Made by a program: the position numbers and the translations under genes
Part shown: positions 8,881 to 21,790 of the stretch, one piece after another
Layout: each line of letters starts with the position of its first letter
How positions within the stretch are numbered: position 1 is the first letter of the stretch
Notes under the pieces: generated by a model
What the model was told of the DNA's origin: nothing
The model's input: the letters and a program-made list of their open reading frames with translations, nothing else
Databases searched by the model: none
Assembly: GCF_000186865.1 (NCBI RefSeq)
Contig: NW_008705584.1
Coordinates: 152,509-190,349, forward strand
DNA length: 37,841 nt
DNA from: Aureococcus anophagefferens
Lineage: Eukaryota > Sar > Pelagophyceae > Pelagomonadales > Pelagomonadaceae
Direction: 5' to 3'

Positions 8881-11800
8881 TCAACAAAGCAAGTATGCTG
8901 TGCGCTCGGAGCATACTTCAGGTCCAAGCGCAGCGGGTAGGTGTGCGGTGAGCAGGCGAATGAATACACTCTGTCTGTAGCTATACACAGGACACTCGAC
9001 AGCCTTATTCAAATCGGGCTGTTCTTTCAGTGATAAATTAGACGATCTCCGTGGGCCTGGCGAAAGGAGCAGTAAGGGTGCGACTCCAGAATTATGGAAA
9101 AATGATGCATTTTTATTGGTAACGAGAACCTCGGAAGCCAAGCGCCGCGATACATGAAACAGTAAGAAGCCCTCGGCTAGAATTGAACCGGGAGAAATTG
9201 CAACATCATCGGTAGCAAGAAAGGGCGCTGCAACAAAAGACATGGATTCAAAGCGGCTACTACGATCTCGAGTTACATCGAGAAGAGCGCCTTGCAAATA
9301 TGATTGCGGTGAAAACAAGACGCCGAGCCAGAGGCGTAGTGGCCCTCTGTCAGAAATCCATTTACGCAGGTACTCGACACGTTCCTGGAGAGATCGTAAC
9401 CATGCATCTAGCCGCGGGTTGGCAATGCATCTACCTGCGAAAACCAAGGAAAAATGTTGTGTCGCCTCAACCCACCGAGCTGGAGTTAAGCCAGCACTGA
9501 TCTTTGCTATGATATCACCGTGTTCGGGGAAGGTATTCGCACCCCCAACTAGCTTACTTAAGGTATTGTGGCACAGATCGATTAGAGCGTTGTGACGATC
9601 CGCTTCAACTTTAAGAGAGAGGGTCCGCCACGACCGGCTCTGACCAATAACATCTAACTCTAGGCGCTGAGGGAGTCGCATCATTAGAGCTCTATAGAGC
9701 ACGCGCGCCTCAGCATTTCCGTAGATCCCTGATGAGGCGTTGAACTTAAACTGGAGCTCAATCCGAATTCGATAATTGGACGCAAGTGAATCGAACGGGT
9801 CAGGCAAATTGGAAGAAATTGGGGACCCTACTGTGTGACCTGGCTGTGGTGCGCTGGTTCCATCTACGTTTTGACATGATATTTCACAACTTTGTGATGA
9901 CTCACTTGCAGCAGCAATCCAACGTGAATTCCAACAGCGAAATACCCTGGCACAGCATTGTACACTAGCTTGTAGCCGTCGGATGGCCACGTGTGCCATG
10001 TTTGTTGAGAATAACAGTCGAAAGCCAGCGCTGCTCTCTGCAGGTGAGTCAGTGCATAGTGGGAGATCCAAGAAATTAAGCTTCTGGAAGNNNNNNNNNN
10101 NNNNNNNNNNNNNNNNNNNNNNNNNNNNNNNNNNNNNNNNTTTTGAGTTCGTGGCTCGAATCTCGAGAGCACTCATCGTCAGTTTGCCTCTAGACCCATG
10201 TTCTACGATGCGAACGCAAGGCACACCGAACTTACCAGCAAGGCCCCTCACAAAGCTGAAAATGCTGTCTTCGTGGATCGAATCATCCTGAGTGAAACCG
10301 TCTCCAATCAAAAGAAGATTCAGCAGCGAAGCACCAGCCACTTTCTTGGCACTGAGAGGTCCTGATATCACCGATAAAGCTCGGTTCAGCTTATGTGTCG
10401 TTAGATCATCTAGATTGACACGCTCTTTAGACTCCTGAATGACATGGCTGCTGGCGGTTAATTTGTCATAGGCATCTCGAACTATCCCGCGCGCGGTACC
10501 CTGGGCTTCGTGCGGAAGGCACGCAAGGCGCAATAATAGCCTAAATAGAATTTGACGTTTTGGCGCAAAATATTCACATGGTCTGGGTTTCTGACCCGTT
10601 GACGAAGCAAGATTCACTTCCTTCCACGAGGGGGATTGAAATAATCCCGCTCGCTTGCATGAGCTCGGGAAGGTGACCCAAGGCATTTCAAGGTGGCCGA
10701 GCTCTGACAGACTCGCTGTCAGGATCTCAGCAAACTGCGCCATGAACGCCTTTGCGTAGGTGGGGAGTTTCGAAGGCTGCGATGGTGATTCCATGCCTCC
10801 ATCCGCCAGTAGCTGCCATCGTCTTGACGTGGAGACTGCATGATTCAGAGCAGTGGCTTTAGTAAACGTGTCTCCTAGCGCAAGGTCCATGGTGACCAAT
10901 TTTCTTTGGATGGCACAACATCGGAAAATTTCTATGGTAAAGAGAGAGATCGATTCATGGGGTAACGCACAAATGGCATTCTCGAGAAACGCAATCAGTA
11001 TTCCCTTTTCTAAGCTAGCTGAGGTGTCAGTAGCCGTTACGGGTCTACTATGCTTAGTAATTAAATCCCTAAAATTAGACAGAAATATCCCAGTAGAAAC
11101 ATCGACACAGGCCTTAAATGACGATATCAGCATGGAAACATTAGCAGTCGCTAAATGTCCCGCCGCCCCGACTGCCCCCGCGGTAAAAGCAGCACGCAGC
11201 TCATTGGTCCTCAATAATGCTGCATGGTTTCTTGTTAAAGTTGACGACTTGACAAGCGCATCATCAAGTTCCTTGACAAGACTGAAAACCTGACTAGTGT
11301 TGACCGCTGGTGACGCATGCGACTTGTAACACGGCGGTTTGCATTCAGAGTCATTGAAAACAACTCCCAGGACCCTTGCTAAAGCATTTTCTGCCACTGA
11401 TACACTTGCTGTTGCTCTGCACACAGAATAGAAAGATGAATTCAACATTGTCTCAAAGTCGTGGAAGATTGTGGCAGCTGCTGATAAGCCCAACGAGGTT
11501 CTCAGACTCACATCGTCGATGAAAAAGACAATGACATTAAACATTGTTATTGCGACGTTAGTAAGCACTGTAGACGAAGTCGAAGCGACACAGTATAAGC
11601 GGAATCCAATTGTGCCGGGGAAACTGGTAATATGCACACTCTTCTGTAATGTCAAAGAATCCTCGAATACAGTCGAGTCAGAGCAACAGACAGGAATTTT
11701 GTCTACATTCATCAGTAATGAGCGTTCCCGAATGATAGAATTGCGTAGCACTCTGCGAGCGCATAGCGCTGTGGCGGGGGTAACTTCTACAAATTCAGAT

Positions 11801-14800
11801 TCGGCCGAACACTCAGCGGAGCGGATCCATCGAGTACATATCCCGTCAGGGTCAATAATCAATGGCCATCGCAGTGAATGCACAGTCGCCAGAGCCAGGC
11901 TTGCTGTGGAAATTCCACGAGGAAGACATCCTTGGGCTCTCCAAGTTGAAACAAGCAATTCATTATCAGGGTGAGCATTGGCATATCGAAAGACAAGTCG
12001 TTCTGTCACTACATCAGCCAACTTGGCGTGTACAGCAGCTTCGTAGGGGTATGTGATTGTCGCACCATTTAGCTCGAACGAATCTGCGCTCAAACCCGTC
12101 AGATTGAGGCATCTCTTGGCTGCAGCACACGTTGATAAGCGTCCCTGAAGCGAATGTTGCCCAGTGGCTAAGCGGACATCGATGGCGTGCATCATTGCAT
12201 CTGCAAACAATGACTGAATGCGCTTGTCAATGAGACCTAGTTGCCTCGACCAGTCGGCAGCTTCGATTGACAGCAAACATAAGATTCGCTCCGTGGTAGT
12301 GGCACCTGAACTGTCGGAGGGTAAATCAGGCATCTCGAGTGGCAGAGCTTCGACGAGGCTTTGGTAGCCATCCGAAGCTGTCAAAAGACCACGGCGCCGA
12401 GATTGCAGGCCTTGGTACCAATTCATTGCGATCGTTGGTGTCGAATCTGCGACATCCATCAAGAGGGACGGTAGCGTTTCCTTTGATGGCATCGTGTCTA
12501 ATGCTGCAAAAGCAGCACAACAAAGCGAAGTTATTTCATTTACAGGCACTGTCATGAATTCGGTATCAAGCTGCAGCTGCGCCAGGCGTCGCCGGAGGAC
12601 ATGCTCCATGCTCGCCACACATTTATCGGCTTGGTCCAAACAATGGTAATTCATTTGGAACAGTGCAGCAAGCGCCGGATAGCCAAGTCGAATGTGTTGC
12701 AACAAGCTGGCGTGTGAATCTGACTCTAACGCGATTGCGATAGAAACGGACCTGAGAGTGCTGGCCGCGATAGCAGAGCGGATAGAAACAGGAAAGTTAC
12801 CATCAGTGTATTCAGAAGAGCAAGCTCCGACACAAGTTACGCTACCTTCTCTACCAGCTAGCAAGGATGATGCCGCGTGAAATGCATCTTTAATCTCTTT
12901 GTCTGTGGCCTTGGAATATGCGCTAAACAGCTTTCCATCGACATCACCATCCCGGACTATCGCCTGTAGAACATCAAGTGAAATGTTCAGGTTGTCGGTG
13001 GACCCTAGTTGGAATACAGATCGTTCACCGGATCGACAAGCGGCTAAAGATTCGTCGTTTATTAAGACGACAATCTTGCTTGTTTTTCTCCGTGGACCAT
13101 TTGGATCATGAGCGGCGGCCTTTGCCGCCGTCAAAACGGCATGACGAAGAGCAACCAAAATATGTTTGCCAAACTCTTCTTCATTACTAGCCCCGCGTGC
13201 TACCACGAGCCCTAATCCAGCTATGTGTGAAGCAAGACTGATCATCGCTGGTCGTTGGTCTCCAGGTTTGCCAATCAAGAACATATGCCTTTGTCGGTGA
13301 AGGGCGTGTAGGACGCCTGCGACTCTCAGGGCACCATCGCCTGCAATCAGTGTGTTCTTGTTCACAGGTGGAACGCGCCCGATGGAGTCCTCCCCAACTT
13401 CGCTGTGTTGTATTCCTTGAGTCGATGTACTGTGAGATGACGCATGAAAGTCGAGTATACTGCGCAGTTGGGTGGCGCTGCGACATATTTCACGACGACT
13501 TTTTACATCTATAGGATCGTCGAACCCAGTCTTCATGACCTCACCTTGTTGTTGATGGGATTGTGGGAGATCAACAAACACTAGGGGGCGCTCAGGATCA
13601 CGAAACAGGGCCTTGCAATCCCAGGCAGAACCACCAACATTAAAATGGTAGGCAGTTATTGACGCGAGGCGTTCCTCAAGAATGATCTGTTCTCGTTGAG
13701 ATCCTAATGGATCTCCCAGTACTCTACGGCATTCGTGGAGACACAGGGAAGCTAATGACGTGGGATTCAGAGAAGCCGACTTTCTTAAAATGTCATGGTT
13801 CAGTCTTGCCCCGGCTGCAATACCTCCAATAATCCGTACAACGTCATGTAGACCTCGCAAAGCACCGCATGGGCGAGATGGAACTGGTGGGAGGACCTTA
13901 GCGGTACTTAAAATGATATCACTAAGTGTCTCGGTAACTAGTAGGCCCGCTGTGTGATTCTCGGTGCTCTGCATGGCAGCTTGTGTATATGGTGCGAGTA
14001 TTGCGCGAAGTGAACTTTCATCAAGCGATCCAAGTTCATATATCCAGAAATGCCGTTTGAAACGCTCCGATAAGAGTGGTCCCGCCACTGGTGCTGTTGC
14101 AAGCAAGCGTAGCGGCTGTCGTAGAGGCTTCCACGACGAGATGGCACATCTCATGCACAACTCGGGGTCTAGCGTGGCCGAGCAGAAAGCTATCGAAGGC
14201 GCGCATGCAGCACCGCAATGGCTCATGAGGCCGCGGATCAACTCACGAGGGCAATCCCCACACCCCCTTGGTGTCCCTTGGCCAAACCGGGGCACTGATA
14301 TGTCGTCGATAAATATGGAAAGCGCACAACTTCGTCCTTTAAGGCCAAAGGAAGCCAGCTGGGCATGCAGTTGAGTAGCGGTCACTGCTGCACAGATAGA
14401 CACTGTTAATTTGGACTCACTCACAGGCATTGATGATGCGTCGATCCTGGCTTTGGGTTTCCCAGTAAAGCGAATTTAGCTATTGTTGTTTTATGAGGGC
14501 CCAATAGAAGAGCCCCGATGCGCTGGGATCCACAAGAAGCGGAGTTGAGCAACTTAGAGGCCCGGAATTGCGCTGATGAACCAACTAAAATGTGAGATGG
14601 GTCTACGAGCCCAATACTGCTTTGAGTTGAGAGTGTGCTTGGCCAATGAGTCCAACGGACCTTCACAATGCTTTGTTTGAAGTAGTTCTCATCTATTGTG
14701 GGGGTGCCTCTTGGGGGGTCCACTTCTTTTACATCTGTGATAGGTGCTATTGGCACTACCTCGTCTTCAGTGCCATGCGTCATGGACCCTGCAAATGCGA

Positions 14801-17800
14801 GATCGAATCCTGGCGGTAGATGCCCCCTCGTCAAGCTCGGACCCTGTACCTGAAGACTTGATGCTTCCTCGGCAAAGAGCATGCTAAAATCAGATGGCGA
14901 TATACCCCCAATTTGATCCGCACTAAACGACTTGGAGACTAATCTCTCCGCATCATTCCCGGGGAAACTTTTTTTAGTTTGCTCAATAAGCACTATTGCT
15001 GGCCAAAAGTCGAAAATAGATGCCAAATTTTTTCCTTCTGCTGGAAGCTTGGCGCTCTGGGTCAGGTCCTCTGCTATTATGCATGCTTGCAGAGCTGCTT
15101 CAAGTCTCGTTCGCAAAGGAATATTGTCCACCACACAACTGCCAAGTGCCCATGCTGTGGCAAACACAAAAAGAGGGTCAATCAGGCAGGCCACAGTCGA
15201 TTCGTGACTGCGGGGACCTTTTTCCAGCGCGGATGATGCAGCCAGAAGTATAGGGCTCAGAGCTTTTGGATTTATGTCCAACAGAATCGTGTCAAAATGA
15301 TTCGCGAGAGAGCGCACTGCCGTCTTGGGGGGTGGAGGCGAGATGTGCATTCCCAGGGACATCATCTCATTGAGCTCGTTGAGCATCGGACGAAAAACAC
15401 ACTGAAGCAGGTCAAGGAGCCGACTGCGAAAGGACGACAACAGTTTTTGCTCTTCTGCAATAGACTCGCGACTAGGCAAGGTGACACCTTGACCCTCGCC
15501 TGCATCGGAATCAGGCCCCTTCGATTTGATTTCAAAAAACCCTGTACACGCGTTTGTTGCCCAGGCACATCCCAGCTCGTACCAACTTATGACAGTTTCA
15601 TCCACATGGAAGAGATTGAATAACACCAAAGTTGACGGGGCTAGTCCAGTATGTGTGCCGCACTCTACCAGGAGTCGCATCTGGGGACCGCATAGTATAT
15701 GTTCGCCAGACGCCAGCTGAACAGTATTGCATCTATTCACGATGCTACATTCTCCAGCAGTGTGAGTCCACAGGTCGCCGAAGATCAACGGCGCACAGAT
15801 CACTTCAAGCTGCGATGCGCTCCCAGTATCAGTACCTACATCACCTGTCACACAAGAATGCGGGAATAGATTTGCACCGTCGACATCAAAGAGAACCCAG
15901 CGAGCACCAGCTGCGAACCCACATTTTGCAGCGTCGGAAACTGGCAGGTTGATTTGAGGCCCCGATACCATAGATGCTGCCCGCATCATAGCACTAGCAG
16001 CACCATCTCTCCATGTTCCATCAGGCAAAAACGAACCCCAAAGATGTTCAACCGGCAATGCATTGGTGGCGACGATTGATAACAGTGGTCGAGCAATACC
16101 CTTGGGTCCCTCCTCGACCCCATGTGAAGCAGTAGCAAGGGCAGCAGCGGCAAACGATAGAGTAGTCTTGCCTGATCCAGGATCACCGATGAGTCCAACC
16201 ATGCCTGCTGTCTTACTGCTGTTGTCTTGGCGATTGAGAAGCGCATCGTGTAAGCGCCTGGCCTGGAAAACAAAGTCTCCACTCGGTGCGAACTTCCATC
16301 GCAGTGGTGCCAAAGCTGCCAGAGCTGACCAGACCGTCTTGGTGTCGTCCTCAAACGGTGATTCCTGCACCTGTTGCTGCGGGCAAAAAGTGGGGACGTT
16401 GTACGCTTCTGAAAAAATGTCGTGGAGCAAGGCATCGAGGGCACTAGTATCGAGAACCCTGGAAAACATTCGCAAAATCTGAGCTCGTAGTTTTGCAATG
16501 ACGATGGCATGAGGGTGGTCACGTGATACTCGAGACAAATCTACTAAATGTAAAGACTCATTATCGCCTGACCATTTACTGAGACAATTGAGTATTTGAG
16601 CGAGTCCATGAACAGAGCCTAATCCAGTACATGACTGGGTTGAAGAGACTACAAGCCCGGGCAAGCATGTCCAAAAAGATGCAATACGGCGACCTAACGG
16701 CTCAGCCCTTTCAATACCATGCACATTCAAATGGAGTATAACAGTGCGAGCTATGTCTGGCGTAGCAGCAGCGAGAGATCGAAAGGCACTACCGTGGAGA
16801 TCTTGTGAGCAGTAGTTGTGTGTGATTTGCTCGGAACAGAGGGTAGTTACAACGATGCGGGGAAATCTATGACCACAGCTTGTTTCTGTCAACCGGGACT
16901 TGTTAAGGACTTCAGTTATAGCTGCCTCAAATATCACCAGCGCATCGCAGCCCAAAGTGTCTAGACCACAAAAGCAGCCCCAGTGTGTGTGCGTATGTGC
17001 GACACATCGCAACAGTTGAGAGCACGCCCATGGGAGCACATCGGAAGTCTCACTGTTCATTGCCATGCCGGCCGTCGTGCAATCAACGGAAAAAAAAGGC
17101 TCACCAATAATGGCTGCAAAAGAAGCCGCTGTAGACGCCAGTTGACGATTGGTACTGACCCCACTACCAGTCAAGCGCACTCCGAAGCCAGAATTGACTA
17201 GAGTCAGGAGAGACAGCCAGCAACGTTCACTCGCTTGAGTCACCAGCAATCGAGCATGAGCAGCGCCAACATACTCCAATCCATATTGAATTGGATGAAC
17301 TCCACCTAAGCAAATCATAATTTGTTCACAATCTTCCAAGGGGTCCAATATATCTTCCGTCGGTTCGACGCTGCGCCCGTGGGCTCGTGGAGCGTGCTCT
17401 TCTGATGGTGCTGATGGCCCTGAAGAGTAACTGGCCTCAGTGGGTTGGGCGATTCTAGCGGGGCTATAGCGTGGCTCGAAGCGTAAAGTCGCCGACCAGT
17501 GGAAGTCCTCGCTTGAGCAGACCTTAAGTTTGGCAAGGTCCCGAGCAGTTTCTGCAGCGTTCGATGCTGCAAGGAGAAGCGCACTTATTGCCATGACAGC
17601 CGTCCTATTTGAGACGCCGCGCAGCGTGGTAACAATTGAAGCGCACTGCGACTCACGCTTCACCGTGACGTCAACTAGAGCACCGTGGTCATTAGATCTG
17701 AGTGCAAATTCAGTAGAACGGCACCATACCACTTGTGCTGCAATGACAATACACTGGATAGGTTGGTCCATCCAAAACTGGCTCAAAGGTGAGTTCTCCA

Positions 17801-20800
17801 GGGAAACTTGTTTAGAATCGGCATCCTCCTCAACTTCATTAGTGGTAGAAGGCAGTGAGCCCATAGTTTCTAATTTCAGAGCCAAACGCAGGCAGGGCTT
17901 TAACCCCTTAGCAACAGCCCGGTGCATGGCCAAGTTTAAGGCGTGTAGCCACTCCTCCAGGGCACATCTCATCTTAAAATCGAACAAAATTGATATGTGA
18001 CCTCCATCAGGGGATGTGATGAGTATATCCTTGGAGATTTTTGAGCCAATGCCAAGCTCGAAGGTTGAAACAGCGGGAAAACATGATCTGATTATAGGCG
18101 AGGCTAGGGCAGCTGCATTCCCGAGAGATGTCTGTGCTATGGAAGGCAGTAAGGCATCGTCCGCGCATAGATACAATCGCGGGAAAGCTTCGCGCCGGCT
18201 CTGCAAGTGCGAGCGAATTTCATTCATCGCCATATGCAGTCCGGAGCGATGTTTCTCGAGCTCTTGCTGCTTCATGGCAGGCAACAAGGCCGCTCGCAGT
18301 ACAGACGGCTCCGACGAAATGCTAGTCATGAGGTCTCTCCACCAGGGTTCTGTGTCGTTCAAAACCCTCTCAGCAACAGGAATTAGGCTTCCAAGATCAA
18401 AGGAGGTTACTCTCGAGACGCTTGACGACTCTGGGACCCGAAACTGGAATGTCAACCGTGTCAGGCCGGATTGAATCTCAGTCAATGCGTCAAGCTGCAT
18501 TGCAAGTTTCACCAATGATGCGTGCCAGCCTTCGAGTTCCTCTCGAATATAGCTCACATGGGGAGACTCAAGTAGCTGTACTAGTGCAGCCATATCTTTT
18601 TGAACATCGTCCACTAGGACTTGAATACAAGCGAGAGTTGGAGCATCTTTGCGCCCATTGTAGTTAAGCACGACAAATTCTGCGCCTGCCCACGTCGTGC
18701 GGACTTCGTCCAAGGACTGGTACAGGATAGCTTCGTGAGTGGCGCGCGTTGTTATTGCTTTGATTGCGGGCAACGCCTTGATAGCGTGCCGCTCAATCAA
18801 CTGACCGAGGGTCACTGAAAGACGCGCAGCATCAAGTTTGGTCAATCCAGGCGGGGCTTCTGCAAGGTCTCCTCCAGCACCGTCCCTTTGCGGAATGGCA
18901 GATATCGAGAAACCCAAGATGTCTTCCACCGCTTCTCTATGTCGATTTCTCAGGAACGGTGACCTTAGTTCTCGTATGAGACCAATGACGAGGCGGAAGT
19001 CTTCTGCCATGCCATGGTATGATACCGCAGCTTCGTTGCCACTTAGGTTATGTAAACTTGTACGAAAAGCTGAGCTATGAGTTACCAAAACATCTTCTAG
19101 CACAGCTGGGTCTAGGTCGCCGCAGCGTGCCTAGAAAAATTAGGGGGGGGGGGTACTAAAAAACAAAGAGAATGATTCACGCACCTCCATCCAAATTGTC
19201 GTTTGAGAACGCCAACTCTCGGCCGCCCGCCATAGTTGCTCTAGCGAGGATAGTGCACACATGAGCAAGATGAGATCACTCGCATCCAGGAGTTCTTGGT
19301 GCAACGCCATCTGGTAACGACGCACCTGTGCCGTCCTGGAGGCTAGATCAGCCACATTCTTAGATACTTGCTCTAGGTGAGCGAGTGCATCGGTGGGGTC
19401 TTGGGTCGGGTGTGCAAGGAATTCATGTTCGAGCCTAACAGTTAGGACATCATCATGGCACTTTGTGTAAGATACACTGTGCTCCACTCGGCCCTAGCTG
19501 CTTGAGTTGGCGCATGAAGTGCCCCGACTTCAACATTGATATGTTCAATAAATTGTGGTGCGCCCTCTTGAACTGCAGTTTCCGCATTATTGACGCTTTG
19601 GCGGACCTGTGTATCTAAGTTTTTTAAGAGCACCGTACAGTTGACTGTCGTTTCTGGAACTGGAGTGCCGTATGCAACGAGAAGGGAGTGAAGCATGCCG
19701 AGGACATCACAAGCATCGTGTAGCGAGGGAAGAACTGAATTAGCTACCTTGAGAGTCTGGGTCAGCCTTACGTAATCGTTTACGTCTGCGGGTGCTATGG
19801 TCAAAGCTTCGTGCTGCTGCGCGAGCTTCTGTAAAAGTACATTTGTCCGCATGTTATACACATTAGGCCCGAAGAGCCGGGTGATATCGAGGCAATGCAG
19901 TGGGCTAGGTCTCAGAGCAGAGCACAGTTCTGACGAATCGACTAGAATGACTCCGACACACTGAGCCTCCGGGAGTGCTACAAACACAGCAGTCTCTGCC
20001 ACGTAACGAGCAAAGAGACCCTCAAGTTCAGCAATGCTCAGTGTGAGACCATCTGAAAGTCCCATCTGTTGATTCAATTCCCCAGAGAAATTGTTTCTCA
20101 TCTGCGTGGCTTCAAGTTGGGAGCTTCCGGAGGCGCCATCAGACCAGTTTAGAAAATGAGCATGCTCCCTCAGGGAGTCTACAAAACAATCAAAGCCACG
20201 AGAATATGCAACTGCATACATTGAGGCGTTATGAAGGCATGCAAAGGTACACTCAAGCATCATCTGAAAATTCGTGTCTAAAGAGAGGATATTACTCAAA
20301 CTGAGACCGTTGTTAATATTCGCTTCTTCGTCTGCTGCAGTGACAAATGCAGAAAAGTCTCGGTCACAGAGCAGCCGAGGTGGGAGGGCAAGGATTCCAA
20401 TCCCATCAGTAATTGTGCGTTCGATGCTTGCTCGCAGTTCCAGCCCAGATGGTCGAGGCATCAACACATCGCTCAGTGAGTTGAGCTTTAAAGAGACGCG
20501 AAAGAGTGGTGCCCTCTTGGACTGTAATACACCCCCCCTTGCTGAGACGTCTCTAGCCGGCATTGAGCCAACAATTGCTGTTGAGACGGCATTAGCAACT
20601 GCACGTTCGGATTTTGTCTCGGAAAAGACACGAAGAGCGACAGAAGACGCCAACGCAACGTTTGGTTTTGACGCAGAGCGTGCTGCTCGTTCTCTGGCGG
20701 AAACCTCGCGGTACATACGGATTATGGATTCTGTATCAAGTGCTCGGTTCGCGTCTAGGCATGCATTCATTACCTCGGAGACAGACAGTGTTGCGATTTT

Positions 20801-21790
20801 CAAATATGTTTCAGCGATCTGGAAGTCGACCAGACGAATGAATTTTACAAGTTTCTGGCAGTGAGCCCTCATAGCAGCACGTTGAGTATAACCGCCGCCC
20901 GAGGAAATCAGGCCAAAGCCACAATCTTCAAGGAAATCAGCTAACGACTTCCTGCAGCACTGCAAGACAAGTTTATGCACAATAGCCATATACTCAGCCA
21001 GTTGTGTTTCAACATGAAGCCTCTTCCTACCCTGGCGCTCGCAAAAATCAGTTAATGTATCAGTAGGGTCCAGTGACTCGATCTCGAACAGGCGGAAATT
21101 CCAAATCTGGCGACAAATCGACCGCAATTGGAGCAGACAGTCCCCGTGGGTCGGATGTAAAAGGAACAACTCATGCTGCAAGCTTCTTTTACAACGACTC
21201 AACTTTCGCATTTTGGTAATTTTCCGCCATGCCACAAATGAGCGCCATTTAGGAAAACGCTGAAAGAAAGGTATTGCCTTTAGTGCAACATAGAGACACG
21301 CCTGTCGTGAGTGCTCATCTCGTGTTACGAACTCTGCCGCACCGTTCCTTTGCCGGTGGGTCAGTCCTACCGACGAAGATAGATAAAAATCGTCTTTTGC
21401 AGCCTCATAGCGCACATTACAAAGGGCATATGGATTCGACGGAGACGCCACGCAGTATTCATAAGTATTCGCTCGTGGACCCTCTCGCATGTCACTCAAG
21501 CTAGTGTCAATCGTACTCCTGTTTCGGATTTTTTTAAGCGGTGTAACAGTTTTGTCCAAGGAACGCGAAGTAGACACCAACTGGATAGCCCTTGTTGTAC
21601 GTGCGCCGAATCGCCGAAGAGTGCGCGATCCACCACCCGTCGGTACTTGATCAGAGACAATGCGTTGCAATGACGTATTTGCACCTTCCGGTTTGCTGAG
21701 TTGAGGCACGAGCACGAGGCGATGTGAAAGGTTTGTTGAACATGACTTGTGAGCCACGTTGCTGGAAGCCACTGCACGCGAGTGGTCCAT
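8881..21790 (-). CDS. Dynein heavy chain-like protein, stalkless, AAA1 catalytic motifs lost
   Basis: About 4270 codons in three exons, starting at the ATG at 21790. The tail motif IPFFQRFPKWRSFVAWRK (residue ~170) is typical of single-headed inner-arm axonemal heavy chains, and the linker has REAFPRLYLCADDALL (~1165). AAA1 (~1495) reads RLTGSGVSTNRQ where GPAGTGKTE is expected and WGCFCGLDTLG where CFDEFNRI is expected, so the Walker lysine and acids are missing. AAA2 keeps GDPGSGKTT (~1832) and WVLFDVDGA. AAA3 has a shortened P-loop (LLGPHKTT) but an intact IFIDDISVPRFG. AAA4 has IGKPGDQRP in place of GxGGSGRQS. AAA5 carries RWPLIIDPDG, and the C-terminal domain ends with the usual ECPVY segment. 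Between AAA4 and AAA5 the coiled-coil stalk and microtubule-binding domain are absent. Human DNHD1 is another divergent dynein-like protein; orthology is untested. One frame break (near 14421-14470) and one N gap remain. Confidence 0.9.
10091..10140. other. Assembly gap (50 N) inside dynein-like gene, AAA6
   Basis: A run of exactly 50 N, probably a placeholder length. It falls in the AAA6 module of the dynein-like protein. The frame continues on the far side, but the true number of missing residues is unknown. Confidence 0.95.
14421..14470 (-). other. Unexplained one-base frame shift in the dynein-like gene
   Basis: The frame coming from AAA2/AAA3 stops at 14421-14423. The frame carrying the rest of AAA3 is open on the minus strand from about 14470 and has an ATG at 14430. 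Homology to AAA3 continues smoothly across, with P-loop to Walker B spacing of about 55 residues. A GTGAGT donor is present, but no acceptor with matching phase restores the frame. The total coding length is one base short of a multiple of three, as a single missing base would give. Confidence 0.7.
19131..19184 (-). other. Intron 2 of dynein-like gene (54 nt)
   Basis: Donor GTGCGT follows a Trp-Met-Glu codon run, and acceptor TTTTTCTAG precedes Ala-Arg-Cys-Gly-Asp-Leu-Asp, phase 0. It joins the dynein tail segment (LEQLWRAAESWRSQTTIW) to the following domain. It contains a run of eleven C on the coding strand. Confidence 0.85.
19435..19475 (-). other. Intron 1 of dynein-like gene (41 nt)
   Basis: Donor GTATCT and acceptor CTAACTGTTAG, phase 2, with a CTAAC branch-like motif ten bases before the acceptor. 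Removing it joins the 786-codon 5' frame to the next frame and gives Val-Leu-Glu-His-Glu across the junction. Confidence 0.8.

Noticed and set aside
8881..21790. Dynein-like gene as a pseudogene
   Set aside because: The frame stays open over about 4200 codons with three exons joined by good introns and conserved segments in every domain; one frame break is more likely an assembly error.
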